Assembly: GCF_037975245.1 (NCBI RefSeq)
Contig: NC_092577.1
Coordinates: 17,576,898-17,640,897 of the forward strand
Source of the DNA: Apostichopus japonicus
Taxonomy: Eukaryota > Echinodermata > Holothuroidea > Aspidochirotida > Stichopodidae
Direction of reading: 5' to 3'
DNA length: 64,000 nucleotides
How positions within the stretch are numbered: position 1 is the first letter of the stretch; each line of letters starts with the position of its first letter. Positions 53,851 through 64,000 of this stretch are shown here, one piece after another. The notes under the pieces are model-generated. The model did no database searches and was not told where the DNA came from. It worked only from the letters and a program-made list of their open reading frames with translations. Made by a program: the position numbers and the translations under genes.

Positions 53851-54950
53851 ACAAGTAATCCATAGAGATGCCCTCGATGAGGACTTGTGTTAAATAACGA
53901 GTTTCATTATTATATATTTTTACTTCGGAAATATTATGGACATTTCGCCTTTTCATGCGGACTTGTTGTTTCGTTATTATATCTTTTTACTTTGGAAATG
54001 TTGTGGACGTTTCATATTTTGAGGCGGTCTTCCAATCAATTAATTTTGTGCTTTTCATCTCTGTGTTATGTTTTGATTCACTTGGATTGTTTCCATGTAT
54101 TTATATCTATGTACGGCACCAACTCTCCTGACCGAGGTTATATATGTCTACATAAATATAGTCTGTCCACATGCAAAAACGACCTCAAAATCAAATCTAT
54201 TTGTCTGTCCACATTTGTTCAGCATGCTTCTCCTCAATGGAGTTTGACCAAACTTGAACACAATGTTTATTTGATGAGGGGACATGAGGGGTATTCCAAA
54301 GTTACACATTTTAATCATTGAGTATTGGTGCATGTGCAGTTTTTATCGATTTGAGGTCACATGTCATAAAATGGAAAATAGCATTGATCTTTTGTTTTTA
54401 TGGATTTTTTAGTGTAACACAAATGCAATGATCATTAGGTGTTGAAACATAAGTGGTGTCCATACATTTCGGGTCAGAGGTCATTTAGGGGTTATATGAG
54501 ATCATTATCTGAAAATGCACACCAATTTTAACACATTGCTAGAAGTCAATTTGTTACAAATGAACTCTGACCACTTCATTTCAGCCATGAATATGAAATG
54601 TATTCTTGTGATAAATTAACAAATATTTGTAAGAGCCACTGCACCATTGGTGCAGTAGTTGGAATATGAAATAATAAAAGTGATTACTGTACCTACATGC
54701 ATCTTGATCTTCAAAAGAACAACAAATTCCGGAAAGTATGCAATGCTAGTTGGGTAAGATCCCTCAAACCCACCCAAATTGAGGTTTATTACCACAAATC
54801 TGTTGATAACATGCATGTAGGGGAGAGGATTAGTATGTCTGTACATGCACATTACATGAAACATTTCATTAGCAAGCAACAGTACTGTACATACTCACAC
54901 ATAATACAGCAATGCAAGCGTTACTGTATAGCTGCCTAACGATTGCTTAC
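53851..54950. other. No recognised gene
   Basis: A local duplication (ACTTCGGAAATATTATGGACA near 53,922 and a similar phrase near 53,990) is the only structure seen. The next exon of the minus-strand gene, expected to start with the HIDG-type catalytic region of its family, was not found here. Confidence 0.4.
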
Positions 54951-56876
54951 CATAAATGATTTGGGCAAGGAACATGGTATGTCCGACGACAAATTGCATA
55001 TGATCTTCTGAGCAGTCTACTGATGGGATCCACTCGAGAAATGGACTGTCTCAACCGCCATCTTTGAGTTCTTACTCCTCGTCCAGTGAAAGCTCCAATG
55101 ACATATCTTTCACCTTTAAAAATGGAAATATTAAATTCATCAGATTCTAACTACTATAAACTATTATGGGTATGAATATCAAATTTTTATGTAGAGATAC
55201 TGTACACCCTCATCAGTCAGAGTCTTGGATGATATACTTTTTTATTACAACAATTCATCACTGTCAACAAACCTGTACATTTTGCAACAAACCGGTGTTG
55301 TTTTGTTTTAGCAGTCTTTATTAATATCATCACAAAACAGTTTATTTTTTATCACTTTTAAATGACAGTGCATAAATTGAAAATTGTCATGGATAGCTAC
55401 CATTACATCCACCAAACAGCTTTAAAGATATGCTATAATCTGCTTAAAATGGTCAAATTATGTGAAATGTATTTCTTTAGTTTCAACAGTTTTCTTTGGT
55501 CAGTTATACTTTCAGTAGTGTAAGACTGTATGATTGTTCTTCCTAATCCTTGCATTAGTCTGGTGTTAATGAACAAGCACACAAAATGCACTCTGGAATA
55601 GTGTTGGTCCGATTATCAGTATACAGTATCGGTATCGATTGATATTGGCATTATCTGCCTCATTATATCGGTATCTGTGAAATTTGTGTCAATTGCTGAT
55701 AGCACCCTACCTACATCGCAAGCAATTTTATGCAAACAGTTCATCTGTGAGTAAATTTTACTTCATCCATTTGCTGTTAAAATTCAACTGCCATTTTTCA
55801 CATACAGTATTCAATATCTATAACAACGTTATCTTAAACATAGCGATAGCTCGGTAACTTTACCAAATCACACTAAATGTGGCCCGGCAAATACAAACAC
55901 TGTTTTGTCTTTCTCTTTTTCGTTTTAGCATCCCATCAACTTGATGGATGATACATAGAATGAAGGAAAATATCTCTGAAAAAAAGAGTCTTGAATTCCA
56001 TTTGGCCAGATATTTGGCTTTAGATCACTCATCCATTAACATACACGATATTTAACCTACATGTACACTATAACAAAATTGACATTGCACTCAGGAATTT
56101 CCCAAATCTAGGTTTTTTCTATGACTTGAGCAAGTAAAAATTCAAATCACCAAATCATCATGTGGCTTTGTGAGTTTGTGTACAGTAGTTAACGTCAGTG
56201 TCTATAGGCCTAACGTAAGGTAAACAGTGGTTTGCATGTCACTAATAGCGATCACAAATAAAACATTTATTATAAAAAAAATCAGTAAAAAGAACTTATA
56301 CAGTTCCCTACAATTTGACAGTAGTACAGTACAGACCTTTAATCAGGACAGGAGTACCAACTGTCACTGATTCCTTATCTTAAAGGGGAAGTTCATGATA
56401 AAACAAGGTCTTCATGTGTAATAGACAATGTATTATGTATATTTCTCTGATCAACCCCCATGCTCTGAATTGAATCAAACTAAGTGGTCAATACAAACAT
56501 TTTCAACTGAAATGGTTACTATAAGTGATGAAACATTTTCAAATGAAATGCTTACTAAAACTGAAGAGTACTGTCACATTTTGTACTGTCACATTAGATA
56601 GATTACATTTGGACTTTACCTGCATCTGGTGATATTTGTAATATGCTTTGCACTAGTGCATCAAGATCATCATCTGTGATTTGACTATAGCCGCTTCCAA
56701 GGTGTGTAGGCATCTGGAACTCATGTCTTCTTCGAAGAACGGTTCTATATGATATATTCAGTGTTAAGGCCACTTGTTTCCAAGATCCAAGAGCTTGATA
56801 ATGTTCTTCCAACTGTGGCATGGTCAAGCAAAACCTAAATAGAAATAAGGACTTGTAATTCAATGAATACTAATAG

Positions 56877-56907
<31 letters not shown>

Positions 56908-57865
56908 CATACATACATACATACTATACATACATGTATGTACTTTTTGCACACATTTTGACAGCCAAATGTTTGGGCAATGACATAAACAAAGGTAAAT
57001 GCAAAATGTGACATTTTGAGATTGTCTAGAGGGGAGGGATTTTTAAAGAGGGGCGGCAGCTATTTTCAGGGGGACCCGGGCAGGTGCAGCAATTTTCACT
57101 TGGGTGGCATGCGACCACCCAAGAACCCTTCATGGAGAACACTGTATAGGGAATAATTTGAACAGTGCTGGCCATTTTGGGAATTGATAAAAGCCGATAA
57201 AACACATGATTGCCAACAATCCAAAGTTGATTTGAATGTGCTGCAGTTGTTAATTAATGGGGGTTCTCCGCTTCAGGTTGTTCGGCACGGCTGTTGCACA
57301 GTGGTGACGGGCAAGTTGCTTCCACCTCCCCAGACTTTGAGAAAGTGGTCGAAGTATGGGGTACACTCACGTCCATGGGATGGGGACGTTAAATGGCGGT
57401 CCAGGGAGCAGGATGGGTTCACACCTGTCTCGTTATCATCTGAGCACTTGGTCGTGAAGAGAAGGCTGAAAAGCCGGTGTTCATCCATAATCATATCTGG
57501 CAGACAAATGTCCTTTCTGACCCTTAATCTACTAAACTAAACTAGGCCTAACTGTTAGGCCTAGGCCCTGTAGTCAATATCGTCGTCAGCCTCTCCACTG
57601 TAGCCGGTATGCACATTTTGTAAAGCTCCGAGGAGCTGCTGTAAGCCACTTACAAGCATCAAATTAGCTTCATCTCCTGGAACGGGCAGATGTTGAAGGT
57701 AATCTAGCGAAACACGTACCAAATCAAATGTATCGCAGATTCAACCCTTCCTTGTACGATATGTGCTCTTTGCTCGTCTGCCGTATTTTGCAAACGAATT
57801 GCTTCACTATAGATGTTTGGGAGCTCAGAAAAGGCGTCTAAATAACTATTTTGTTGAAGATCCAT
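54951..57865 (-). CDS. Candidate spliced gene: HTH protein of a transposon-derived integrase family (partial)
   Basis: Exon 56,620-56,834 has an acceptor (TTTCTATTTAG|G) and donor (GATGCAG|GTAAAG) on the minus strand. It encodes LTMPQLEEHYQALGSWKQVA followed by a helix-turn-helix-like segment (NISYRTVLRRRHEFQMP) and DDLDALVQSILQISPDAG. Exon 54,951-55,113 has an acceptor (TTTTTAAAG|G) and donor (TTATG|GTAAGC). It continues in phase with ERYVIGAFTGRGVRTQRWRL and SRVDPISRLLRRSYAICRR, ending HVPCPNHLW. The phase is conserved across the junction. Family knowledge: this module precedes an integrase-type catalytic core in transposon-derived animal proteins. That core exon was not found in the window. 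A possible 5' exon is at 57,561-57,865. Confidence 0.6.
55114..56619 (-). other. Intron of the minus-strand candidate gene
   Basis: Noncoding A+T-rich sequence between two phase-matched exons. No repeat was recognised. Confidence 0.5.
56877..56930. repeat. (ATAC)n microsatellite
   Basis: About 12 units of ATAC, inside the region upstream of the HTH exon. Confidence 0.95.
57561..57865 (-). CDS. Possible 5' exon of the minus-strand gene, frame-shifted
   Basis: Starts at ATG 57,865 (MDLQQNSYLDAFSELPNIYS) and reads 53 codons to a stop at 57,704. A one-base shift near 57,735 gives a second open frame (VRVSLDYLQHLPVPGDEANL, ending DDDIDY) to 57,561. Both halves look protein-like, so a single-base indel or sequencing error is likely. 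No donor site in the right phase for the 56,834 exon was found, so the link to that gene is uncertain. Confidence 0.4.
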
Positions 57866-58009
57866 CACTTGTTGAAGACATTGACATGTACCTAGGCTTT
57901 ATGCGGCGCGAATGTTCAAATAATGAAGGAAATTAAGCTCCTCCCACTCGCGCGTGTCACTCACACTTTTATAATCTATATACATTACCGCGCCGAACAT
58001 GACAAAATA

Positions 58010-58195
58010 GTATCAAATATATAAAGGTTATAACGAACAATATATATATGTTATGCGATATATATATGATATGCGTTACATATAGGTTATGCATAACGTA
58101 TATATATGAAGAACACACATAAGTCATATATATTACTGCATAACCAACATATATTCCTCGTTATAATCAATATATGGTATATAATATTGTCACAT
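58010..58195. repeat. AT-rich imperfect palindrome
   Basis: The left arm (GGTTATAACGAACAATATAT near 58,027, then GTTATGC) is mirrored by GCATAACCAACATATATTCC and GTTATAATC to 58,195. Arms are about 50-60 bp around smaller nested palindromes (GGTTATGCATAACG). It may be a MITE. Confidence 0.7.
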
Positions 58196-58488
58196 ATGGC
58201 ACTTCATACATAATGAAAATTGATATTCCCTGGTACGCCAAACAGGAAACGAAGTACTGATAAAACGTTCTTCATATAATTTGACTATATTGTGATATTT
58301 ACATTTGAATGAAATCAGAGATATTTGAAAATTCTATTGAAGAGAATAATTTTGCACACCTTTTGATTCATACACAGTAATAATGAACATTTTTAAGTTG
58401 TTTGAGCCAGGATATTCTGATACCCTGCATGGTGCTTATCATTAAGCAGATGTACATTTTTCATGAACAGTTTTGTTATTTCTTTCAG

Positions 58489-58589
58489 GAGCAACATCAT
58501 CATGGTAGAGCAGTGGATTGATGTTAATCACTGTCAAGTGTGCCACTCACCTATCATATCCAAAACATGGAAAGGATTTTCGTGCATTG
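58489..58589 (+). CDS. Exon of a C1-type zinc-finger protein (first half of the domain)
   Basis: The acceptor TTTCTTTCAG ends at 58,488 and the donor ATTG|GTAGGT lies at 58,590. The exon encodes MVEQWIDVNHCQVCHSPIIS followed by KTWKGFSCI. The ATG at 58,502 could be a start or internal. It joins in phase 1 to 59,882-59,977. The combined domain has C-x2-C-x13-C-x2-C-x4-H-x2-C-x10-C, the spacing of C1 (diacylglycerol-binding type) cysteine-rich domains, with the W...N..C..C start seen in diacylglycerol kinases. The first histidine of typical C1 domains was not seen. A PHD-like finger is an alternative. Confidence 0.52.
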
Positions 58590-59881
58590 GTAGGTAGATC
58601 ACACTGTGTTTGGCCACATTAAATGTAGTCTGTATTGGCCCCAAATTATAGGAAGCTAAAATCGCTACTTTTCAAAAGTACTTTCTAGGTCTTGACTTTC
58701 CAAATTGTTTTTCAGACATTCTACATGAACACAATAAACCAATTTTGACCAAAACTGAAACATGAAACACATGAGGAAACCAAACAAATGACGTAAACTT
58801 CAAAATATGCATGGTCAAAGAGAAACATTCCCACAATGAGTACTTGAAATAAAAATGTTACTATTTTAGAAAATAAAAATCATACAGAAGCAGATTTATT
58901 AAGTCATTTTTATTTTTGGGAAATTGTCTTGCTACACATATATTATGACTTTGTGATATTGTGACTAGCCAGAGTACAACAAGCACAATATTAAAGGGAG
59001 CTTATTTTTAAATGTGAATGCTAGTGCTGAAAATAGCTCTGTACCCAATCATTTTCCAGAACATTAGCATGTTGCTAAAAAACATTTCTTCTCAAGTTCA
59101 ATACAGCATTCAGCTTTCTCAGTGCCACAATCTTCTCTTTGTCTCATTAATGTGACATTAACATCAACATATACCACACGAACATCTATCTCGCATCTTT
59201 ATCTAATTCGATGATAAATATAGGGCATTCCTAGTAAGTGTCGGGTACAGAACAGCGTAGTGTTATAATAGTGGGCGCGAAATATTACAGCAGTGTAAAA
59301 GAACATAACAATTCCTTTCACTTCACATGTGTGAAATCCATGTTTCTTGATTTTGAGGCGGTTACACTTGCTGTTATTCAACTCGAGTGCAAGGTGGTGG
59401 AAAACACCGAGCCCGGTATTCACTAATGCAGGGTAGTGGGAGGGAGGTTGAAACTTTTTGACTTTGTTGCTGTTGAATACTGACATTCGTGTAAAATTCT
59501 GCAGTATCAGAGCAACCAATCTGTGTTTAGTAACTTTACTTACATAACACCTACCAAATTTAATGCTGTTTTCTTTTGCTTAATAATTCGCCATTATGTT
59601 ATATTGTCCATGTTTGGTTAGTCATGGTGTTTATAATTTATCCCTTCTGACAAAAACCTAAGTCCCATAGTTAGTATGCTCTTGTACTCGATTTTCTGGC
59701 ATGTTTTATAAAACTGAATTATCTGCAGATCTCAAATCAGTTTGAGCATTCAGGAAAGTTGTATTGTTATCAGAAAAATCACTACTTACTAATGTGCATC
59801 AAATGAAGCAATTTTTCGAAGATGTAAGACATACCTTCAGTATCATAACAACATAGATAAATATTGCTCTATTTACTTTAG

Positions 59882-59977
59882 ATTGCCGTAGTGTTTGGCA
59901 TGACAAATGTTTTCTGGCAACTGAACAAGATCCAAGGTCTTGTCCCGGAAAACTACCTACAGCAGAAAAGTCACATG
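59882..59977 (+). CDS. Exon of a C1-type zinc-finger protein (second half)
   Basis: Acceptor TTTACTTTAG (ends 59,881), donor CATG|GTAAGA (59,978). In phase with the 58,489 exon it reads DCRSVWHDKCFLATEQDPRS followed by CPGKL, supplying C4, H and the last cysteines. Both its introns are phase 1. A 21-nt open segment at 61,249-61,269 with splice-like borders and matching phase could be the next exon, but this is weak. The catalytic part expected for a kinase is not in the window. Confidence 0.5.
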
Positions 59978-60073
59978 GTAAGAAATATCCAGGAGTGCTG
60001 TTTATGGATTACATCGTTCTTTGCAAAATCTCTTTCTTATGTAGGTTTCACATATTGTTATGTATTAAAATAC

Positions 60074-61081
60074 TGTAGCGCCCCCAACGGGGTTTTAACT
60101 TGCCGAGCGGCCGTGGGTTCGATAGGGCCGCTGTCGGCCACCCTATGTCAGGAAGAATGTGGGGCAACTACAAGTTAAGACACACTGAACCAATAAAACA
60201 CGAACAATACATTTAATACATTTAATGCAAAAACCTTTGCCTTCTCCACTTGGGCAGGTGTCTATGAAAACCAAATGAAATAATACAGGAGGTCAACGCA
60301 GTGACCTCCAAATATAAGGTAGTAAGGTGATAAATTAGGACCAATATTTAATTAATTACATAACATACAAATCCACATAAATCACAGCTTATAATTTACA
60401 TAAATGATAACGATACGTACCTGTAAAGTCCGTGGCCAAACGTATAATTACGAGTCGTAAATCTACAATACGTAGGCGTTGCCTCGGGGAAATTTCAACC
60501 CGAATTAAAGTCACCCCCGCGCCACAAATATAAGAATTACCCAGCAGGGTGCGGCGATACTATCGACCGTGTTCCCAACCTTTTAGTAAATTTAGATGTT
60601 ATAATTTAAAGGGATTCTGACAAACGGGGAAATACGCCCACAATATTATAAGAAATAGGACTCGGACTTGCCTAAACTATAAAAGAACATTTAACTTACT
60701 TAACGAACTGACCAACGGACCTCACTAGGCAGCAGCAAACACCAAAAAATGGAACACACTCTTAGAACCCAAAATAGCAAGTGCCCTAACTTAACACAAA
60801 AACTGAATCGAAACATTGGAACTTCGCGTGGCTCGACATTCCACATAGCTACGGAGGGACCAGACTATTGTCACGAGAGCTGGACAGCTGAAAGGGAGAC
60901 GGAAACAAAAGGTATAAATTAGCATATGAAACTACAACAATTCACTTTACATATAAAAAGATATTAGATAAAACAGACCCCCAGAGAACAATAAAACAAT
61001 ACACACAAACAGGACAACTACTCCAGCAGTAATGCCACCTATGTACGGAGGCGTTTACGTGACGCTCCCCTGGGCGTCACA
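60074..61081. mobile_element. Solo LTR (1.0 kb) with 4-bp target duplication
   Basis: Starts TGTAGCGCCCCC, ends GGGCGTCACA and is flanked by ATAC on both sides (60,070-60,073 and 61,082-61,085). The TG...CA ends and 4-bp duplication fit a Gypsy-type LTR left by recombination between two LTRs. Orientation is not clear. No coding content. Confidence 0.72.
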
Positions 61082-61721
61082 ATACCTAAAACTGACATAC
61101 ATAATTTATTGTGTTGCATGCCTACCAGACATGATATAGTTTATCCGACTTTCAGAAGGGAAAAAAACATAATAGGAAAATATGTCTTTCATGGTCTCAA
61201 GTGACATATTTACAATGTGTTACATTTTTGTATTTTGGTTATCTATAGATGCTCTGTTGTCGACAAGAAGTAAGAGGAACATTTTTTCAGCAAAACAAAC
61301 TAGCCTATGTGCTGACATTAACTGAACTGATCAATGTGGAATTCCTTATATATTTATGGGAATAGCATGAAAACTTACATTCATGCAGGATTATAAATTT
61401 CTTTGGACTAGAGCATAAGGTACTTTAAAAGTCCCCTTTTTTGGTTTCGATGATAATCGTAACCTTTGCAATCATGCGCTTTTTACGTCACCCGCCATGC
61501 GGGATACAAAACGTCACGGCCAAACGGCACTACCGAACCATCCCATTGTGACAAACGAAACTCGGGTCAAGCGAGCCAAGAAAGTACATGCGCCTTCCGA
61601 CCTGCAGAAACAAAACGCCCAACCACGCACTCAAAAAACCACAAAAGGACGACCAGCACGCAGCGAAAGGAAACACCCCTCCCCAGCACACCACCGTCCA
61701 AAAAGGCAGCCCCAGATAAAC

Positions 61722-61818
61722 GGTTGTTACTAAAACCCCCACGACCAACAACCCACGACCCACACTTTATATGTCAACTTAACTGAAGTCGTGGGTCGTG
61801 GGGGTTATAGTAACAACC
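61722..61818. repeat. Inverted repeat with GGTTGTTACT arms
   Basis: The left arm (GGTTGTTACT, ACCCCCACGAC, CCCACGAC; 61,722-61,758) pairs with the right arm (GTCGTGGGTCGTGGGGGTTA...AACAACC; 61,788-61,818) around a ~30-nt loop. The 106-codon frame at 61,466-61,786 overlaps it and is not supported. Confidence 0.8.
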
Positions 61819-62992
61819 ATATAAGCATTTCTAAAACCACCTCGATCCACGGGGTGTACCGAGAACATAGAGCTTAATAATAAACTAGAGGGCGGACTCA
61901 TAATACCGCTAACACAAAACCTACTGTGATTGAATGGGGAGCCGGCCGGACGCCATAATCCGGGCAAAACGCGACAGACCTACGCGCGTATGTGTGCACA
62001 CTGTATGGTTCCGATATGCTTGAACGGGGCTTTGGGGGTTACTTACGTTTTTCTTTTGTAATAAAAGACGTAATGAGTGAGCGAAATTATCCCCAGCTGT
62101 CATAATGTAGAAAAAGATGATATATCTTACCTTCATAGGCCTTAAATCCGTGTGAATTTTCCAATAGAATTTCTCAGATATGGAAACACGGTATTACACG
62201 TAACGTTAAACTTCCTTGATCCAAATTGCCAAAAAAATGCAGAATTCCAAGTAAATAGTCCACAAACTTGAAATTTGTGATGTGAATAAACAAGTTTTCT
62301 TCAATAATTTGATTCATACACCATGTGAAAGTCGCTATTTTCCGTTATGCAATAATATGTAAAAGAGTATATGACACCGTGACTGCGGCTAGTTTGTACC
62401 CATTTCGCGAACATACACTGTACTCCACAATAAATTTCCATACGTGTAATAAGGCGTGCTATTCGTGGTTAAGATCTTTCCCTTTCCTGACGATTAATTC
62501 CGTACGAACAAGTAGTGACACTTTCCTTCAAATTTGCATCCACAAAAACGGGTTTATAATCTACATTCAAAAGATATTCTGCACAAAGTAAATGTTTAGG
62601 ACACAGTAATTTTAGTCCTCTACTTTCATTTCACGGTCACACTTCTTTTCAGCTTATTCCTTATGAAAACGTGACCCTTTCCCTGCTTTCCTCGAAACTT
62701 TTAACAATGTTCTTAACTTGTCTAGAAAGGCGTTGGGTTCGCGGTCTATTGCAAAGAAAATAAAATGTAGCACGGATACTCCAAATTTTAAAAAGAAATT
62801 CCGAACAATTTCCATGACTAAAATTTGGTCTTGTACATTTCCCAGGCAAGATTTTCAATCTTTCCTCATTTTATTCCGTAAGAATTGGTGTCCTTGTCTT
62901 TCTGTTTTCCTTGATCCATGGCGAAAATTATAACAATGTAATTCACTCGTCTACTGAACATGCTGTAGGGGAGGTGGGAGGGATTAGTCGGC
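61819..62992. other. No recognised gene
   Basis: Short frames only. Two G/A-poor segments near 62,400 and 62,750 resemble each other loosely (AATTCCGTA / TTATTCCGTA phrases), but nothing firm. Confidence 0.35.
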
Positions 62993-63472
62993 CTATTGAC
63001 CCAAAAACAGAATTGTCTTTGTCAGTTGGTGCCTCTTTGACGACTTGTTTTCCATGACGAACCGTTCCGTGTATAAACGGCCATGGTGATACAGGAGGGT
63101 TCGCCAAAAAATTTGGCTTATCATGTCTATTAACTGATGTCCATGGTCATCTTCATTTGATATGTCTTGTTCCTGGAAATGTTCTCTAAGATCTGAAAAC
63201 ACTGCGTTACCCACGGTGTTAAAAACTTCTAACTGAACCGATTTCGTCAGTTCATTCGAAGTTTTCAGTGGCGAATTGTGGGATGTTATTGTCCTCCTAC
63301 CATGAAATAAAAAACAAACGATAATTAAATTTGGGCATTCTAGGTTATGAGGGTAAGAATATAATACCGCCAACCCCATTTTCCTATAATAATCCATTAA
63401 GTCCTCCTCCTCAACTGGCAGTCGAACATGTGGGAAGGCTAAAATCCCCCCCCCCCCCCCCACCACACACAC
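62993..63472 (-). CDS. Hypothetical ORF or terminal exon, 159 codons
   Basis: Open minus-strand frame ending TAG at 62,993. The part after position ~63,295 follows a good acceptor (TTTTTTATTTCATGGTAG|G) and reads TSHNSPLKTSNELTKSVQLE followed by a charged, balanced sequence to FVMENKSSKRHQLTKTILF. Upstream codons are partly low-complexity (poly-G encoded glycines at 63,450). The composition is protein-like, but no domain was recognised. Confidence 0.35.
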   Translation of the reverse strand: MCVVGGGGGILAFPHVRLPVEEEDLMDYYRKMGLAVLYSYPHNLECPNLIIVCFLFHGRRTITSHNSPLKTSNELTKSVQLEVFNTVGNAVFSDLREHFQEQDISNEDDHGHQLIDMISQIFWRTLLYHHGRLYTERFVMENKSSKRHQLTKTILFLGQ

Positions 63473-63539
63473 ATCTTTTTAAAGGATGAAAACCCCTTGT
63501 TTGTTCCTTCTGTGACATGTATCTAACTTTTTTCAATAA

Positions 63540-64000
63540 CAGACCAAATTAAAAACAAGAGCCCAATGGGCACTGTGGTTCCTTGCTGAATGTAATGGAA
63601 CTGGGCCATGAGCATACAACAAAATATTAACTAATGTGAAGTACATAAAAACTACCCAAGCTTCCTACATTGACATATTGTGTTGAAAAGGTTTCAGAGT
63701 TTGACCTCCAGTGACTCCAGATGATCTATGACCTCCGTATTTTTCCCACCATAAGGCATCCACATACTACCATAAGTATGAAATCTATCCGAGCTTCCTA
63801 CCTTGAGATATTGTGCTTACAAGGTTTTCAATGTTTGACTCTCGGTGACCCCAGATGACCTTTATCCTCTACCAAAAACGATAGGATCAACCTACTCACC
63901 ATAACGCATCCACATACCACATATCAAATATGTCCAAGCTTCCTACCTTGAGATATCATGCTAACAACATTTTCAGTTTTTGACCCCTGGTGACCCCAGA
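63540..64000. repeat. TGACC-family tandem repeat, ~142-bp units
   Basis: Starts with a GGTTCCTTGC motif near 63,580. Units begin CCAAGCTTCCTAC near 63,657, CCGAGCTTCCTAC near 63,798 and CCAAGCTTCCTAC near 63,940, each with TGACC(C/T)C...TGACC motifs and a CACCATAA-GCATCCACATAC phrase. It runs off the window end. Related to 9.5-10.2 kb. Confidence 0.85.

Noticed and set aside
57184-57540. 118-codon plus-strand frame
   Set aside because: No domain recognised. A comparable antisense frame exists, and it lies in the region upstream of the HTH exon.
61466-61786. 106-codon basic frame
   Set aside because: Overlaps a hairpin repeat, biased toward K/T/P, with no supporting context.

Overview
This is a 64-kb window of eukaryotic nuclear DNA, A+T-rich and dominated by repeats. 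It has spliced exons with GT/AG borders, LTR and tyrosine-recombinase retrotransposons, 5'-truncated LINEs, a tRNA-derived SINE, satellites and microsatellites. There is no bacterial-style operon. The mix of DIRS elements, Gypsy elements with a tRNA-Leu-type primer site, CMC/EnSpm-like transposases and TGACC-rich dispersed repeats fits a marine invertebrate, possibly a deuterostome such as an echinoderm. The species cannot be fixed from the sequence alone. || Left part (1-19.4 kb): no convincing gene. It holds a MITE-like element (519-1332) with 10-bp subterminal repeats, a tRNA-Ser/Leu-derived SINE (6197-6497), TGACC-rich repeats carrying perfect nuclear-receptor DR1 motifs (9.5-10.2 and 13.9-15.65 kb), local duplications (10.7-12.2 kb), degenerate repeats (12.4-13.9 kb), a ~200-bp satellite of about 11 units (16.4-18.7 kb) and a ~139-bp minisatellite (18.7-19.2 kb). 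|| Central part (19.48-38.90 kb): one DIRS-type tyrosine-recombinase retrotransposon, split by nested insertions. Its left inverted terminal repeat is at 19.48 kb and its right one ends at 38.90 kb. Its internal complementary region at 30,023-30,103 matches both outer ends. Gag, RT-RNase H and recombinase regions lie at 26.2-29.96 kb. The left part is interrupted by a 6-kb block holding a decayed CMC/EnSpm-like transposase gene, a truncated LINE and a small MITE. The right part is interrupted by a young, nearly intact Gypsy LTR retrotransposon (30,466-38,394). || The Gypsy element has 5' LTR, primer site, gag, pol, a separate integrase frame, polypurine tract and 3' LTR. Its gag-pol junction carries a GGGAAAC slippery heptamer in the gag frame, a 6-nt spacer and a predicted H-type pseudoknot, a complete -1 ribosomal frameshift signal. 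This is the most striking functional element in the window. || Right part (38.9-64 kb): a second, truncated DIRS copy (41.77-44.61 kb) flanked by arrays of the same ~139-bp minisatellite, a triplicated Gag zinc-knuckle fragment, a SET-domain exon remnant, LINE and Gypsy remnants (49-53 kb), and two candidate spliced genes. One, on the minus strand (57.9-54.95 kb), has two phase-matched exons for a helix-turn-helix/integrase-family protein. The other, on the plus strand (58.49-59.98 kb), has two phase-1 exons that together make a C1-type zinc finger. A solo LTR with a 4-bp target duplication (60,074-61,081) lies downstream of it. The window ends in another block of TGACC-family tandem repeats.
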